NCBI GenBank assembly: GCA_037501455.1
Contig: CM074855.1
Span: forward strand, 35,745,001 to 35,809,000
Direction of reading: 5' to 3'
Origin: Lantana camara
Lineage: Eukaryota > Streptophyta > Magnoliopsida > Lamiales > Verbenaceae
DNA: 64,000 bases
Shown here one piece after another: positions 34,152 through 47,350 of the stretch (the first letter of the stretch is position 1; each line of letters starts with the position of its first letter). The translations under genes were made by a program, and so were the position numbers. A model generated the notes under the pieces. It was given only the letters and a program-made list of their open reading frames with translations, was not told where the DNA came from and searched no databases.

Positions 34152-36266
34152 TAGGGCTGTCAATTCGGATGGGTCGGGTCGGGGTATTACACAAGAAATT
34201 CCAACCCAAACACGAAACCCTCAACCCGAACACTGTTCGGGTCACCCGATAACCCGACCCGACCCGACCCGATCCGATCAATTTTATTTATTTTTTTTTC
34301 CTTTTTTTAAAATTCTATTTTATGTTTAAATTATTGTAAAACTTGATAACAATATATAAAAATATATAGTTTGTAAGATTTGACATAATTGCAATTAATA
34401 TAAGATAAAAAAAAAACAATCAATACATAAATGTTATCAAGTTCTAATTCTAAGTGTAATTATAGTTAAGTTATATTTGTATAAATTCCATCAATAGAAT
34501 AATTATGTAAAATATAAATTAGATACATAAACATTATTTAGAACGGATAATATATTTTCTACTAAACTAATCATAATGCAATTCTAATTCTTTAAGTCCA
34601 AATAAATACATTTCTTTTTGTCCATAAACTCCATTTAATTCTAATCATATTACAATCATATATGTCTTTCTAATTAATGATTTCACTAATGTTTGGATTT
34701 TTGGATTTTTTTGAAATTTATTGGCCTCCAAAATATCCTTAAAATAATGATTTCACTAATGTTTAATTAAGTTAATTATGTAAACCAATATGTATTATAA
34801 ATTATTATTGAAATTTTATAAGTACTTAATTATGGATAGGAATTTGGTTACAAGTCTAATCTTAATCAAATTCTAAATCTAACTTTAATAAATTGTACCC
34901 ACATTAAAAACTTGTTTATAATCTTAATTAAGATCTAATTCTAAGTGTAATTATAATTAAGTTTTATATCAACTCTATTTAAATTCTTATTTATATAAAT
35001 TTAATAAAATTCAATATGGCAATTATGTAAAATGTAAATTAGATACATAAAAATTATTTCGATCGAATAATATATTTTTTACTAAACTAATCATAATGCA
35101 ATTTTAATTGTTTAACTTTAAATAAACACATCTCTTTTTATCCATAAACTTTTGTTTAATTCTAATCATATTACTATCATATATGTCTTTCTAATTAACA
35201 AAATTGTATAATTTAGACAAATTATATAATATTAACATTATAAATCACGTTATTCTCAAATAATAATCATATGTTTATAGAAAAAAGTTATTTTACTAAC
35301 CATTTTTTTAATAGTCTATTATATTATATTATAAAAATACGAGTTAATTTTTGAATTTTTTTGAAATTTATTGGTCGCCAAAATATCCTTACAATAATGA
35401 TTTCACTAATGTCTAATTAAGTTAATTATGTAAACTAATATGTATTATAAATTATTATTGAAATTTTATAAGTACTTAATTATGGATAGGAATTTGGTTA
35501 CAAGTTTAATCTTAATCAAATTCTAAATCTAACTCTAATAAATTGTACCCACATTAAAAATTTGTTTATAATCTTAATTAAGATCTAATTTTATGTGTAA
35601 TTATAATTAAGTTTTATATCAAATCTATTTAAACTCTTATTTATATAAATTTAATAAAATTCAATCAATAGGGCAATTATATAAAATATAAATTAGATAC
35701 ATAATAATTATTTAGATCGAATGATATATTTTTTACTAAACTAATCATAATGCAATTCTAATTGTTTACGTTTAAATAAATACATCTCTTTTTTTCCGTG
35801 AACTCCGTTTAATTCTATTCATATTACAATCATGTATGTCTTTCTAATTAACAAAATTATATAATTTAGACAAATTATATAATATTAACATTATAAATCA
35901 CGTTATTCTCAATTAATAAATTAATTATTATTTTTTAAGTATATCTAATCCTAAACCAATTATCATTTCATAAATTTCTATCTAATTATAATACACCATA
36001 TAATTTAAATATATTAAATATATATTAAAATTTTTTTTTTAATTTTCGAGTCGGGTTGGGTTGGGTCGGGTGAGTTCGGGTTGTTGGGTCACCCGTATAA
36101 TTTTTCGGGTTGACTCGGGTCAACCCGAAACCCACCCGAACCCGGCCTCTCTCCTTCGGGTCCGACTCGATTTCAACCCGACCCGAAAACCCTCAACCTG
36201 AACCTGATATTTTTCGGGTTGGATCGGGGTCGGGTTGGCAGGTCGGGTTGAGAATTGACAGCGCTA
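34152..36266. mobile_element. Non-autonomous hAT transposon, 2115 bp, in the cyclin leader
   Basis: An exact 8-bp duplication TTCAGAAC flanks it (34144-34151 and 36267-36274). Termini are inverted: TAGGGCTGTCAATTC and, on the other strand from 36266, TAGCGCTGTCAATTC. Inside both ends are GGGTCGGGT-type tandem words (ACCCGACCCG near the left end, GTCGGGTTGG near the right). The interior is very AT-rich, without a transposase ORF, and consists largely of repeated blocks. An 8-bp TSD and short TIRs define hAT. Confidence 0.88.
34490..35930. repeat. Internal direct repeats of the hAT element
   Basis: A ~650-bp unit is repeated: for example 'TTTCACTAATGT(T/C)TAATTAAG' near 34750 and 35400, and 'GGATAGGAATTTGGTTACAA' near 34834 and 35482. 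A sub-block containing 'AAATTAGATACATAA' and 'CTAAACTAATCATAATGCAA' appears three times (about 34510, 35030, 35685). The unit grew by tandem duplication before or after transposition. Confidence 0.8.
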
Positions 36267-36340
36267 TTCAGAACACGCTGTATTGCATTTCCATTTCCAT
36301 GACTGAGACTGAGAAAGGGTACAGACTGTGCAGTGGTTGT

Positions 36341-36390
36341 TTATATAAAGCTGCTTAACTTCTTGTTTGGCGGTTGCAGCTTATTGGCCA
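36341..36390 (-). promoter_or_regulatory. Likely cyclin promoter: TATA, E2F-like and CCAAT boxes
   Basis: On the minus strand CCAAT (36387-36383), an E2F-type site (TTTGGCGG on +, 36366-36373, fitting WTTSSCSS) and a TATA box CTTTATATAA (36350-36341) occur in promoter order. Without the hAT element the TATA would lie about 225 nt from the cyclin ATG at 34000. E2F sites are common in cell-cycle gene promoters. The assignment is inferred from spacing. Confidence 0.5.
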
Positions 36391-36515
36391 CCTGGAAATT
36401 GAATTTTAGAATTCTTATCCCGGACCAAAAAAGATGTGGAATTATTTCATATTTTAACTAGATATAATATTATTATAATTAACTATATATATATAACTAC
36501 ATCCGACTATGCTGC

Positions 36516-36859
36516 ATTTAGGCTTAATTACAACGCAGTCTATCATTATCTAAAAATTACATTTTGGTCCTAATTTTGAGAACCGTTTATGGTCCCTAAG
36601 GTTCCGTTATGTAATTCCAAAAATACCCCTAATTTGTTGTTAAATTTATAATTTATAGGGGATCATTTTGCTTATATTTGTAACTTTAGGGATGAATTTG
36701 TAATTTTGACTATATATTCAATGTAATAATTATAAAACCGCCAGGGGTATAAGTGTACATTTATAAATTTCGTTAAGGGACCTAAGAACAAACAAAATTT
36801 ATAGGGATTAAAATGTAATTTCTCGATAATGATGAAGTGCGTCGTAATTAGGCTTAAAT
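36516..36859. mobile_element. 344-bp MITE with ~50-bp terminal inverted repeats
   Basis: The left end ATTTAGGCTTAATTACAACG and the right end, inverted as ATTTAAGCCTAATTACGACG, continue to match for about 50 bp (through an AAATTACATTTT box). The centre has 'GGGGATCATTTTGC' and 'CGTTAAGGGACC' words frequent in plant foldback MITEs. No certain TSD was found, so the superfamily is open. Confidence 0.7.
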
Positions 36860-39060
36860 ATAGGGTAGTCAAACGTAAATGACCTCATATATATATATAT
36901 TGATGCGCACAAAAATGTGACAACACTGAATTTATACGAACTGACTTTGAATTCGTTGATAAATTGGAGAAATTTGAGGAAATAATGAGAAATAACGATG
37001 CTTTATTGATGATTGCCGAAGAAAAATACAGAAATGCTGAGAGTACAACTATGATATGAAAATACAATAGTAGAAGAGCAATTAACCTCTTTCTAAGACT
37101 TTCTCTCCCTTTATATAGTCTCCTAGTTTGTTAGGAGTTAAGAAAAAAATGGGGAGATTATCCCCCATTATTTTAAATTTAAATCCCACCCTTATCCCCC
37201 ACTCTCCTCAACCACTTCAACCACTATACATGTGCCCTAAATAAGTGGAGCTAAGCTGAATCCGGACGTTCTGAATTTTCGACCCCGATTATGCTTAAAC
37301 GGGTCGAAACACTCTGCTGGTAATCTACAACACTCTTGCTGTACGTACACCCTACTATGCGCTCCTGCTGAAAGCTCCTGCTAGGAGGTAGATCATTCCT
37401 GCCTGCTATTTAGTTAGAGTTTGAGCTTCTTGGGCTGTTTTCCCAGATTGAGCCTAACTATTTTTATGGTACATTATTCACTCCCCTTACTCTCATAGTG
37501 AGGGGTATCCGGTTGTAAGAGTACTGCAGTGTACTAATTCTTTCAATGTTAACTTCCAACGTTGGCGAGCGACCCATCCCCTTAAGATATCTTTGGATAA
37601 TTGGGGAAAGGGGGTGGTATTAGATGGGAGATCCTGCACTTTCCTGCTTGCCTCAGTCAGCTCCATTTGTCGCATCTTGGGCATGTCTTGGCCATCTCAA
37701 CCAGGTGTGTCAGGCTGGTTTCCCAGGCTAATTCGATCAGAGGTGTCTCTATCGCCAATCTGCTTAATTTGGTTGGGCTCCTCGACCCGTACGAGGTGCG
37801 GTTGCCTCATTAAAACCCTTATAAGGAAAAGCCGCGTGGGAAAAACCCTCATAAAGGAGAAAAAAGTACAACTGTTATATCATACCACCCAGGATCACTT
37901 CAACCAGGACTGTCTCAGTATACCTTCCTGGCTAGTTCAGTCAGGGCTGCTTTTGGGGTTGCCTGTCCTGCTAATCGTCTTCATCTGATCAATCTCTCTT
38001 CCCGACACTCTAATTCTACAAAAATCTGGGATTCTTGTTCCTGGTTAAACATAAATATCCTTTCCAACAACGACTTTAGATAGAACACTATATTTAAGGT
38101 AATTATCCAAATCTTATGGTTTTCTTTTCAAATATATATTAATTATAAGTGGATAATATTCCATAAGAATTCTACAGAACCTGGGATTTAATTCTCCGAC
38201 ATTAAAGGAGGAGCTGGCGTTTTAAATTTTAAGAGTCTCTTCAATTAACCCTTACTTCGTTTCTCGTGCCAATAAGCAAGGCCCTTCATCTTCCGGGCAA
38301 GTGCTATTCTTTTCTTCACATCTTTTACTCCATTTACTCCAGACTCAACATAATTTCTCCCATTTTCCACCATATCCGTGTAGTACCTACCTTTTTGCCT
38401 CTTTACCTCGCTGTCGCTGTCGCTGTCGCCGGAGTCATGTGGTAAGTTTCCAATCATCTTTCTCCTTCTCTGCTCTTCCCCCCTTTTTTTATTTCTCTTT
38501 TACTCCATCGGTGACGTCGTGGGCTTTGCGCCTACTCTCGCAGCGAACCCTCGGCCGTCGCTGTTGCTGGAGTTTTGTTGCGGCTGGAGTTTCTCCCACC
38601 ACCACAGGGCATTCAAAAAGGTAAAATCTTATGCCCCCATTTTCCTGGTATTCTGAACTAGGGTTTCAATTCTTTAGTTCCTCCCTTAAATCTTGCACCT
38701 TTCACTGACCTTATTTGCGTTTTTCTTGTTTCCCTTTTGGACCCGGATGTATGTTGTCTTGCTTAGGGGACACGAGTTTCAGAATCGCAGGCCATTTTTT
38801 CAGGTAATGTAAAGGAATTTCTTTATGTCGATTCCATTGTTGGTCGATTCGCTACCCCATTTTAACAAAAACATGTGCTTTTCTTGATGGTACTACATCA
38901 ATCCAGGTTCCATCGGTGAATTTGTTGCCTCTCACTAGCTTTTATTCCGATTATCACTCACAACATAGGTAATTCTTCATCACTTCTCTTTTCTTGGAAT
39001 GTCATCTCTCTTTCGCTTTTGGTATTATGAATCTTGGGCTTTTGGACTTTGCATTGGTGT
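36860..39060 (+). repeat. Unclassified repeat-like DNA upstream of the Transposase_28-like ORF
   Basis: 36.9-37.9 kb looks LTR-like: a TATA-like TTTATATAG near 37112, then a leader-like segment with GGAAAAGCCGCGTGGGAAAA near 37825. 38.2-39.0 kb is CT-rich with several exon-like pieces bounded by AG and GTAA(T/G) motifs (donor-like at about 38441, 38620, 38802, 38969). The minus strand at 38245-38457 has a 70-codon open frame with DSGDSDSDSE, unrecognised. It is probably the 5' part of the retroelement whose ORF is seen from 39.1 kb. Confidence 0.35.
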
Positions 39061-39200
39061 ACTTTGATTCTCACTCCTCTTCTTCCAAGCACTCTGATTC
39101 TAGCTAGGTAGGAAGGGAGAGTGCTCTTGGTTCCAGGGATGCAGAGGCTTCTTCTGAGCAGGAAGGGCAAAATAGTAGCCCTGCCGAATAGGAGGGACCA

Positions 39201-40414
39201 TGTAGCACCCCGGAGCGCAGAGCACTACATCCCCCGCACATAACCCGACACGTGTAACGAAATAGAGACTCTGCACACGCATCAAGCTACGGCGAACAGG
39301 TGACAAACAAAATCACACCTAGGCTAGGCGGTCTAGACCCAAATATAGATTGCGCAATGATAAGAAAAGCAAACGCAGAAGCACCAAGATTCATACATAA
39401 TCAATTATACATGCTCAACAAATAAAACAGGATATTCATATTATGCCCACTCCGGGCCAAATAAATTATACAAGCATACACAAATTCAAATCATAACTTA
39501 TACAAGAATTCAAAAGCTCGAAAATACAAAATAAACTAAAGAAATGCATGAGACTTGACCGTAGACCCAAAGATTTCAAAACAACCGCCGCCTAGCCTGA
39601 ACCTCCACAGAGTACCTAAAAACTCACAAAGAAACAAGGGGGGAAAAGAAACAACGAAGAGGGGTCAGTCCTAACGACTGGTGTGGGGGCTAACACAAAT
39701 ACATATATATATACATAGGAGCGTAGCATATTCAAAGTAAGAAAATTCATGAACCGGGGCGTGGTTTTTTCAAACTAAAACATTTTAACACGTGTACTAG
39801 GTATGTAGAAAAGAGGTTAAGGCCGAAGGCCAAAATCAACCAATTTTAATATTTAGCAGTCCACTCCCGTTTCACGAATCAAGTTCATAATCAAACACAA
39901 AACTCGGCGAGTACGAGTTTCGGACCACTTATCTCCTTTCAAAATTCATAAACAAAATTAAAATTCAAACTAAAACACAATCAAACACACATACCTCTTC
40001 TCCGGGTAATGGAAGGGTGGCCTACCCTACCCATCGTTCTCATGTCAGGGTCGTGAGTTTCATGACACTCACGCCCAAGGATTCCATCCCCCACCAAACC
40101 TCCTAGTGGGTTCCAGGGTTGATCCTATAAGTTGGAGACCGTACTCAGGAATTACCCAATCGGCCGACACCGTCCCGGGGCTCCTTTATACAAATCTCCG
40201 GGGCCCTTCTAATTGTTCAAATTGTTCGAAAGTTCTAGATTTTCAAAATCAGACTTATTTTTCAAAGCCATAACTCGCTATTTTCAAAACACACACACAC
40301 CAACCCCTTTTTCAAAATAAACAAACAAAAATATTTCATACGTATACATAAAAGTTTTTTCAAACGTTTCATAACAAACGGGTCAATTCCCATAAAATAC
40401 ATATCAAACACGTA

Positions 40415-40454
<40 letters not shown>

Positions 40455-42732
40455 GGTCGCATGCAGGCTTAAATCACATTTAGGGTTGTAGGTCATAATA
40501 ACTAAAAGAAAGAAAATCTCACCTTGATGAACAAACCGAACGAACAAGCTCAAAGCACACCTACGGAGCGGCTCCACGCCAACGAGCTACTCCACTCTGA
40601 AAATCTAAACAAGGGAACAACACTTAGACTCAATTTGAACCAATTAGACGCTCGTCAAATGCATATGAATGCAATGTATGCATATGAAAATCAACAAGGT
40701 GACATTTAACGCATACAAATTCATATTAATTCATAGATCACATATTTCACGTCAAACGGTTTCATAAATCTCATATAACAAGTATAACATATCGTATAAC
40801 GTGTTGACAATGCATAACGTCATATAAGTTCAAACACTTAGGCATAATACCATACACAAATAATTTATGAATTAAACACGTGACACGTCAAATAAATTCA
40901 TAAGATGTCGCATTTTAGCATACCAATTCATGCACTCACATAACCAAGCCTTTCACGTATAAAAGAAATTAATTCAACCATTTCATGGCTGCCTAAAGGG
41001 AAGAAAAATATACAGCAGCAACAACAAACAATTTAACACAAATACATGCATGCCACCTCACGTTCCCATGCAAAAATAGCTTGAATTTTATACCTTATTC
41101 ATGCATTAATTACATACATATGCAGCCAATGAATAAACATGCATCTCATGTAAAACAAAGCCCCAACTTGTCATTTAATGATTGAAATATATGAAGAAAG
41201 GAAACGGTAGTAGCAGTAGCACGAGCAACATAAATCCATGAAGTGACACCTCAAAACTCACTAAAATCAATTAATAGGTTTAAGTATTAATTGTACACAC
41301 ACAACTCATGCAATCCATGTAAATAAAAGCTCCAATTCAGTCATTAAATGCTGAACAAAAACGAAAAAAACAGGCAGCAAACGCAGCAAATAAACAGCAG
41401 CTCAAAGTCCTTCAAAAGAGGGTTGCGGCCTCGACTAAAACCTGCACAAAGTGGTCACGACCGCGACCACCACCACCAACAGCCTCCAATTCGAAACACA
41501 GGAAAAACAAGGGCAGCTGCAACCCCTGTTCTCCCCTGTTTCTCACCTCCACAAGCAGCAACAACAACAAGGCGAGGTAGCAGCAACACACAACATCAAA
41601 TAATGGCAAGAAAGGTAGTTAAAACAATTACAACAACAACAACAAAGTCACACAGCAGCAAGGGAATGCAAATGGTTGAAATTGGACTCCATTTTCTCAA
41701 AATTTTCATGAAGTGCAGCCATGGTGGATCATTACACACTCAATTAACAAAAAATTCATGCATATAAATGAAACAACCAAGCCATAAAGATCATACACTC
41801 AGCTCCAAATCATGAAAAGCTACAAGAGTGCTCAAGAATTCATCAAAAATACAATTAACCCTTACTATTCATGTATATGTCCATAGCATGCTCAAGAATG
41901 GATGAAAATCAACAAGACGAGACTTAAAAGAAATCCAAGAAGATGGACAACACAAAAATGTACTTACCTCTCAGATTTGACGAAGAATGGAGGTGGAACG
42001 AGCTTGAAATCGCAAAGTGTGAATAGTATAAAATCCCTTCTTTCTCTCTCTCGGTTTTGAAGCTGCTTTTGCTTATCTCTCTCTTGTTGGATGAAATGAG
42101 GGGTTAAAGGTTGGATAGGGGATTGAGTTAGGGTTACATAGGTTCAAGAATCGTGTCATTTGGTTAAGAAACGAAATAGTTATGGCTAAAACCGTAAAGG
42201 GTGGCAGTCAAGCACGAGGTTCACGTTTCAGGCAAAATTCGGGGGTTCAAACGGGCTTAGAAAAATATAGGGATAGGTTCTATAGCTTCCAATCTTCGTT
42301 AAGAGTCCAACGTCTCTTCCAAAATTCGAATCCAAATTCCCGAGCTCAAGTTATGCCTTCCGGAACACAAGGTGTGCTAAAACTAGTTAGGCCCTCGTGT
42401 CCCTAACAAATAAAATATGGTGCGTTACCATATCAAACAAGTCCAAAAATATAAAACGAGCATATAGACGAATTTATTACACACATATTTCATGCATATC
42501 AAATTTTCACAAAATTTGGAAACAATTTGGAACTCAAACGGATCGAAAACAAGTTCAAAAGGTTAAAAACGTTCAAATATTCATATATAACACTTAACAA
42601 ATAATACAATTAATTTCAAGAATATCACTTTAACATTAAAATAAACATATAATTATATAAATAAATAATTTAAATGCGCACTTAACACTCTCGTAACGGT
42701 GTACCTATACGCCGGACGAGCAGGATGTTACA
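39201..42732 (-). mobile_element. Solo LTR, Tekay-like family C (3532 bp)
   Basis: Starts TGTAGCACCCC, ends GATGTTACA, flanked by GACCA on both sides (39196-39200, 42733-42737). It interrupts the acidic part of the Transposase_28-like ORF, whose reading resumes directly after the TSD. In element sense it has a palindromic GC-rich zone (41420-41480, e.g. GTGGTCACGACCGCGACCAC at 41451-41470), a TA-rich box (40417-40452) and the conserved hairpin with GGAGGTT loop (40110-40090). No internal domain remains. Confidence 0.9.
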
Positions 42733-43668
42733 GACCAGCCAGCGATCCTGCTGGACCTGATGATGAGAGCAGCTCTACCGACAGCTCTGAGGAGACAGGG
42801 GAAGGAGACAGGTCTGGTGAGGAAGAGGAAAAGGACGAGTAGGAGGTAGATGGTCCTGCTCCCGAGTGTGCTACCACCCGTTCGGTTCTGACTAAAAAGG
42901 ACTTGTTTGGGCTTCGGAATGATTTGAATATTCCTACTTATTGGGAGCTCCGGGTGCAAAAGCGACATGAGCGCCCCCACCAACCACCACCAGGCTTCCT
43001 TTGTTTCTATGAGGCTCAATTGAGAGCTAGACTATGATTTCCCCTCTCCCCTTTTGTTGTAGCACTTGCACTGAAGCTGCATATATGTCTGTTACAGCTA
43101 ATCCCCAATGCTATATCTATTGTTGTTGCTTATATCATGTTGAAGCATTTCAATAAGCCGTTGCGGGTGCACGATTTTCACTCTTTTTATTCCTTCCGCT
43201 CCATTGCTCTGACCAGTTTTACATACTTTCTCTCGGGACAGCCACTTTCCTGAAAGCTCTCAATTCACCGAGGGGTTGGAAAACCATATATTTCTTTATT
43301 CACCACACACAGCTTGAAAAACTCCCTTGTGTTTTTTCTCTTCAGCTATCCCGCTCTGCTCAGAGGAAGAGTTCTACCATATCCAAAGCTCCTCGGATTT
43401 ACTCAAAGATCTGAACATCCAGGGCTATCACACCTAGAAGTTGTGTAGTGACCTCCTACTCTCGCACTTCGGCCTCACGCCCATCACCAACCTTTTAGAC
43501 ACTCCAACAGGTATCCTTGCACCCTTAATTTTTCTTGATTATTTTCCTTTATAAATTCTGTCTTTCAAGTCTTGTTTCACCTTGATTTATCCGTGACATT
43601 TGTCATTTTCGCAGAAACTGAGCTCATCAAGATGGCCCGCTTCAATGGAGACTCCTCGAGGAACCCGA

Positions 43669-45601
43669 TGTTGGAAAACAAGAATCAGAAAGCAGCGGAA
43701 TTTAAAAAAATTTCCCAACAAAAGGATCTTGAACTCGCAATCGTGTAACCAAATTCGTAGAGATAGAAAACTTACTTTTCTTTTATTCTTTCTTGAAGCG
43801 TTTCAAGCCACGCAAGAACGCTCTTCTCGCGGCTTGATCCCCTCTCCTTGGTAAAGCTCGAATCTTCAAACTTCTAACTTGAAGTCTCTAGAGAAAGTCC
43901 ACCAACTTGATCACAATCTAACTAGTAAGGATGCTAGTTCTCTAGTTAGTGTTTAGGCTTAACCTAGGGTTTTATTTAATCTTGGAGAAAGGAAGGTGTT
44001 CAACACATGAACCAAAAGAATTTTCAATTAGCTCTAAAGGGGAGCTTAAGCTCCCCTATATATAGGCAAGGGAGAGAGGCGCCGATCCTAATCCTTGTTG
44101 GGCAAGGATTTGGTCCCTCTCTCTCCTATTACTTGATCATCAAGTATTCTCCAACTTTGACTTTGAATTCTAATTCAAATCAACTTTCAAGAGAGCTAAA
44201 AATATCCAAACTATTTTTGGATAATTTTATACTTTATTTATTATAAAATAAATAACTTATTTTTATCTAATTAATTAACTAGATTATTTTTCTCCAAAAT
44301 TAGACTTTCTTTTTAATGCAAAATTAAACCAAAGTCTATTAAATAATTAACACATTAATTATTTAATTACCAAATAATTATTCACGCATATGCACACGTG
44401 TCCATGAAGGACACGTGTCACGCACGTGACCCACACGTGTGATTTCACACGTGTGGAACCCTCTAGGCTCGATTAACTCGTTTAATCATTTTAAAGCCTC
44501 AACTCATGTAACCAAGTTGTTGTGTGTGACCCTCTAGGTTCTCAATTCAATTAGCAGTGACCCTAATTAATTAATTCACTAATTAATTAATTAGTCCACA
44601 GATTAAACGACCATAGTCTAGCTACAGGTGTTTAACCCCTAGCTGAATTGGAATGTTCGGATTCGACAGAACCTTTAAGTCATTGATTTATGTGAGATAC
44701 AATCCTCCTACTTACTATCTCTCAACCAAGATCTAGGGCAAGGGAATAATCAGAACCCTAATAATCCGGTCTTAAAGCTAAGTGCATTTCATATCCATTT
44801 GATCTCAATCCAAGAAACCCTTTTCTTGATGTCTTGATCTACTGCCTTGGCCAAGGACTCCATATGGCATATGAATGACTTACACAATAAGAGATCACCT
44901 TGCAAATGCAAGTGTAGGTCCTTTTTTGATTCTCATTCACTTTCATGAATCACTTGTGCAGCCCCAGCATAAGCCTTGAATCAGTTGTCTAAGGCGACAC
45001 CCTTTAAAGCTTATACCTAAGACTACAGAGTTAACTCATAAAGTGACAAGGAACCTCAAGTCTAAGGATCAATTAATCACATCAATGACTCGTGAGATAT
45101 TTCCTAATCTGGAAGTTTTTATTTCCTGAAATAGAAACTTCCTTTCCCATTTAGGAATGTTCTCACACGGGGCACCTCAGTGAACTTACTTATTAAAGTA
45201 AGCACCCTCATGTATCATGCACGTATCAACTATACACTTTGCACCTCCATGAAACAAGGTGGTCCTTCTTAAGGGCGTGATCCCACAAGCAAGCCTTAGA
45301 GGAGTCAGGTTGACACTCCCACTGTCTGTAGGACTCATCGGCTTGGAGTAATTTACTAATCATGACTTATGTGATATAGGGCTCGTTTCATGAACCATTT
45401 CATCTAAATGGTAGAGTCCTAAAGTCATTAGGATTAGGGGAGTTCTTATACATGCACAGATAAAGTAAACGCATACCAAACAAGAGCATATAAAGAAGTG
45501 TTGCCTCAATTCGTTATTTCATTCAAAGATTGTCTGTGATTACAATAAGGAAAAGCACAAAGCGGATATACAATCGACTTTCTAGGGCACTATTCCTAAC
45601 A
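43669..45601 (+). mobile_element. Solo LTR, family B (1933 bp)
   Basis: Starts TGTTGGAAAACAAG and ends CACTATTCCTAACA; exact duplications CCCGA flank it (43664-43668, 45602-45606). It is inserted in the same retroelement ORF. The truncated copy at 3190-4344 belongs to the same family. TG...CA ends, ~1.9 kb length and a 5-bp TSD fit an LTR retrotransposon; the lineage (copia or gypsy) cannot be told from the LTR alone. The strand is arbitrary. Confidence 0.9.
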
Positions 45602-47350
45602 CCCGACTCAAGGCCACTCTCCTTCAACTCATCATTCAGGGTCCACCAACTCCTCTTTTGAGAATAAGACTATTGCTAAGTCTTTGAAAAGGCTACGTAC
45701 GGGAAAATATGCGAGCGACCGACCATGGAGTAGTCCTAAGAGGTGGCAGGAGACAGGGTTTTCTGCAACTCCCCCAGCAGGGATGTTACTACCAGCTTCT
45801 GGATCTTCCAATGCCCTTCCAGCAAGAGAGTCATCAGCTGGAATGCCTCCGCCACCCTCCTGGTCTACCGCCGGGTCCATGGACTATCATCACTGCCCTT
45901 CCTGGGATGTTTCCCCTACTGCTTCTGTGTTTGCCAAGAAAGAGAGTCGACCTGCTCTACAACTGCTCCAGGGGATGCCAACTACCCCCGATCAGTCCTA
46001 ATTAAACAATTTGTCCCTTGAGGAGGTCCCTAGGCAGGTGGCCCTGCTTACCTCTCAGGTATCGTTCTGACTCAAATGCGTTGTTGGTACTTCTATTGAT
46101 TTCATTTCCTTTTCTTGTTTCTCTTTGCTGCTGTAGGCTAGTATGATGATAGGTCGGTGGCTATCTAAGTGTGACTCGCCCGTCGAAGTGAGGGTCACCG
46201 AAAATTATGAGAAGTAGGATAAGCGTTTTCGTAGAAAGTAGCTGAAGCAAAACCTCGAGACTCTCAAGAAGGCGCATGTGGTTCAGCTGGAGGACGTTCA
46301 TCAACAGGCCTACCAGGACTTCCCTCGTTCTGACATTGGCAAGCAGCTAGTAGCTAGTAGCTAGTAGCTAGTATTTGTCAAAGTAGGATGGCAGCGCTTG
46401 AGGTGTCCTTATCCTTCCAGCAGGGGGGTAACCCAACCTCTCAGCCTTCCGACACCGCCTTGGCTTTCATTTCTCCAAAGGCTTCAAGGCTTGCAAGAAT
46501 CGGTTATTAGCTTTGGGTACCCTTCCTCCTGGCTTCGATTTATCTTTCCTGGACTCAAAAGAAGCCGTTGAGGAGAGTTTTGGTGATCTTGGAGTTGCTT
46601 TCAAGAGCAATAATTTTGTCCTCATCTCAGCAGGTATGAATCTTGTTTGTCCTTACTCTTTCTAACTGCTTTGAACCTTTTCTTTGACATCTATTTGCAA
46701 GCATTTGCTCCCTTTTTTTTATTTTTTTGCCTTGCAGGTGAAGGGAAACAGGTCCTGACCATAGGTTCGGAAGGCAACGCTGATCCCACCAATGTAGGTA
46801 ATCCCCCAGACTCCTCTGCTACTGCTGGAGTGAACAATGCCACACCATCTGTTCGGTAGGAGGGTACAGTTGGAAACTCCTATTCCTCCCAGCAAGCTGA
46901 AAGAGTCAATCCTGCTGGGATACCTCCTGCTATATCTGCCCCTCCCCGCAATGAGTAGAGAGCTTGAAGTCTCCCTCTAGCAACTTTTATCCCTTGCTTA
47001 TCTTTATTACTTTCAATACTTTTAGATGTTGTTGGGCATTAACCGCCCTCTTTGGATTTCTGCACTTACTTTGCCATGAGATTGACTTTGGTTTTTGAAA
47101 ACTTTTGGTGGATATTCTAGTACTTCTTGTTTTCAGGCCGATGTTTGCGAGCCTTTGCTATTAGCTATAAACATGGTGCTGTTGGATTTTCTCTACTCAC
47201 GCTATTTTCTTTTTTCAATTTATTGCATTATTTTTCCTATTTTTCATAAGTTGATGAGAAAGGAAAAGCACCTCTTACTAGTGTGAACAGCCGGTCTGAC
47301 CAGGCAGTAGAGTCCCTAGAGCATGCCTGCCGGCTGGCGGGAACAAATTA

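Larger units (their letters stand above)
39090..47350 (+). pseudogene. Transposase_28-like retroelement ORF broken by nested solo LTRs
   Basis: Read across the insertions, the + strand gives an acidic segment (EASSEQEGQN before 39200; DDESSSTDSSEETGEGDRSG from about 42750), then LTKKDLFGLRNDLNIPTYWE, QPPPGFLCFYEAQLRARL and FPLSPFVVALALKLHICL (42880-43100), the 'PPPGF..(F/L)YE..L.AGLR.PL.PF' core of plant putative gypsy-type transposon proteins. After introns (donor near 43511) come Ser/Pro-rich pieces (45.6-46.1 kb), a coiled-coil-like Glu/Gln-rich piece (46.2-46.35 kb) and tail exons to about 46.96 kb. In-frame stops are present (for example TGA/TAG near 42839 and 43037). The copy is dead, and three solo LTRs sit in or next to it. 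Confidence 0.55.

Noticed and set aside
34160..34290. Telomere-like GGGTCGGGT repeats
   Set aside because: The unit is not the plant telomere TTTAGGG; the words occur at both ends of a hAT element as its subterminal repeats.
41348..41767. 139-codon plus-strand ORF rich in Q, T and S
   Set aside because: Lies inside the family C solo LTR and is made of CAA/CAG/ACA runs; no domain.
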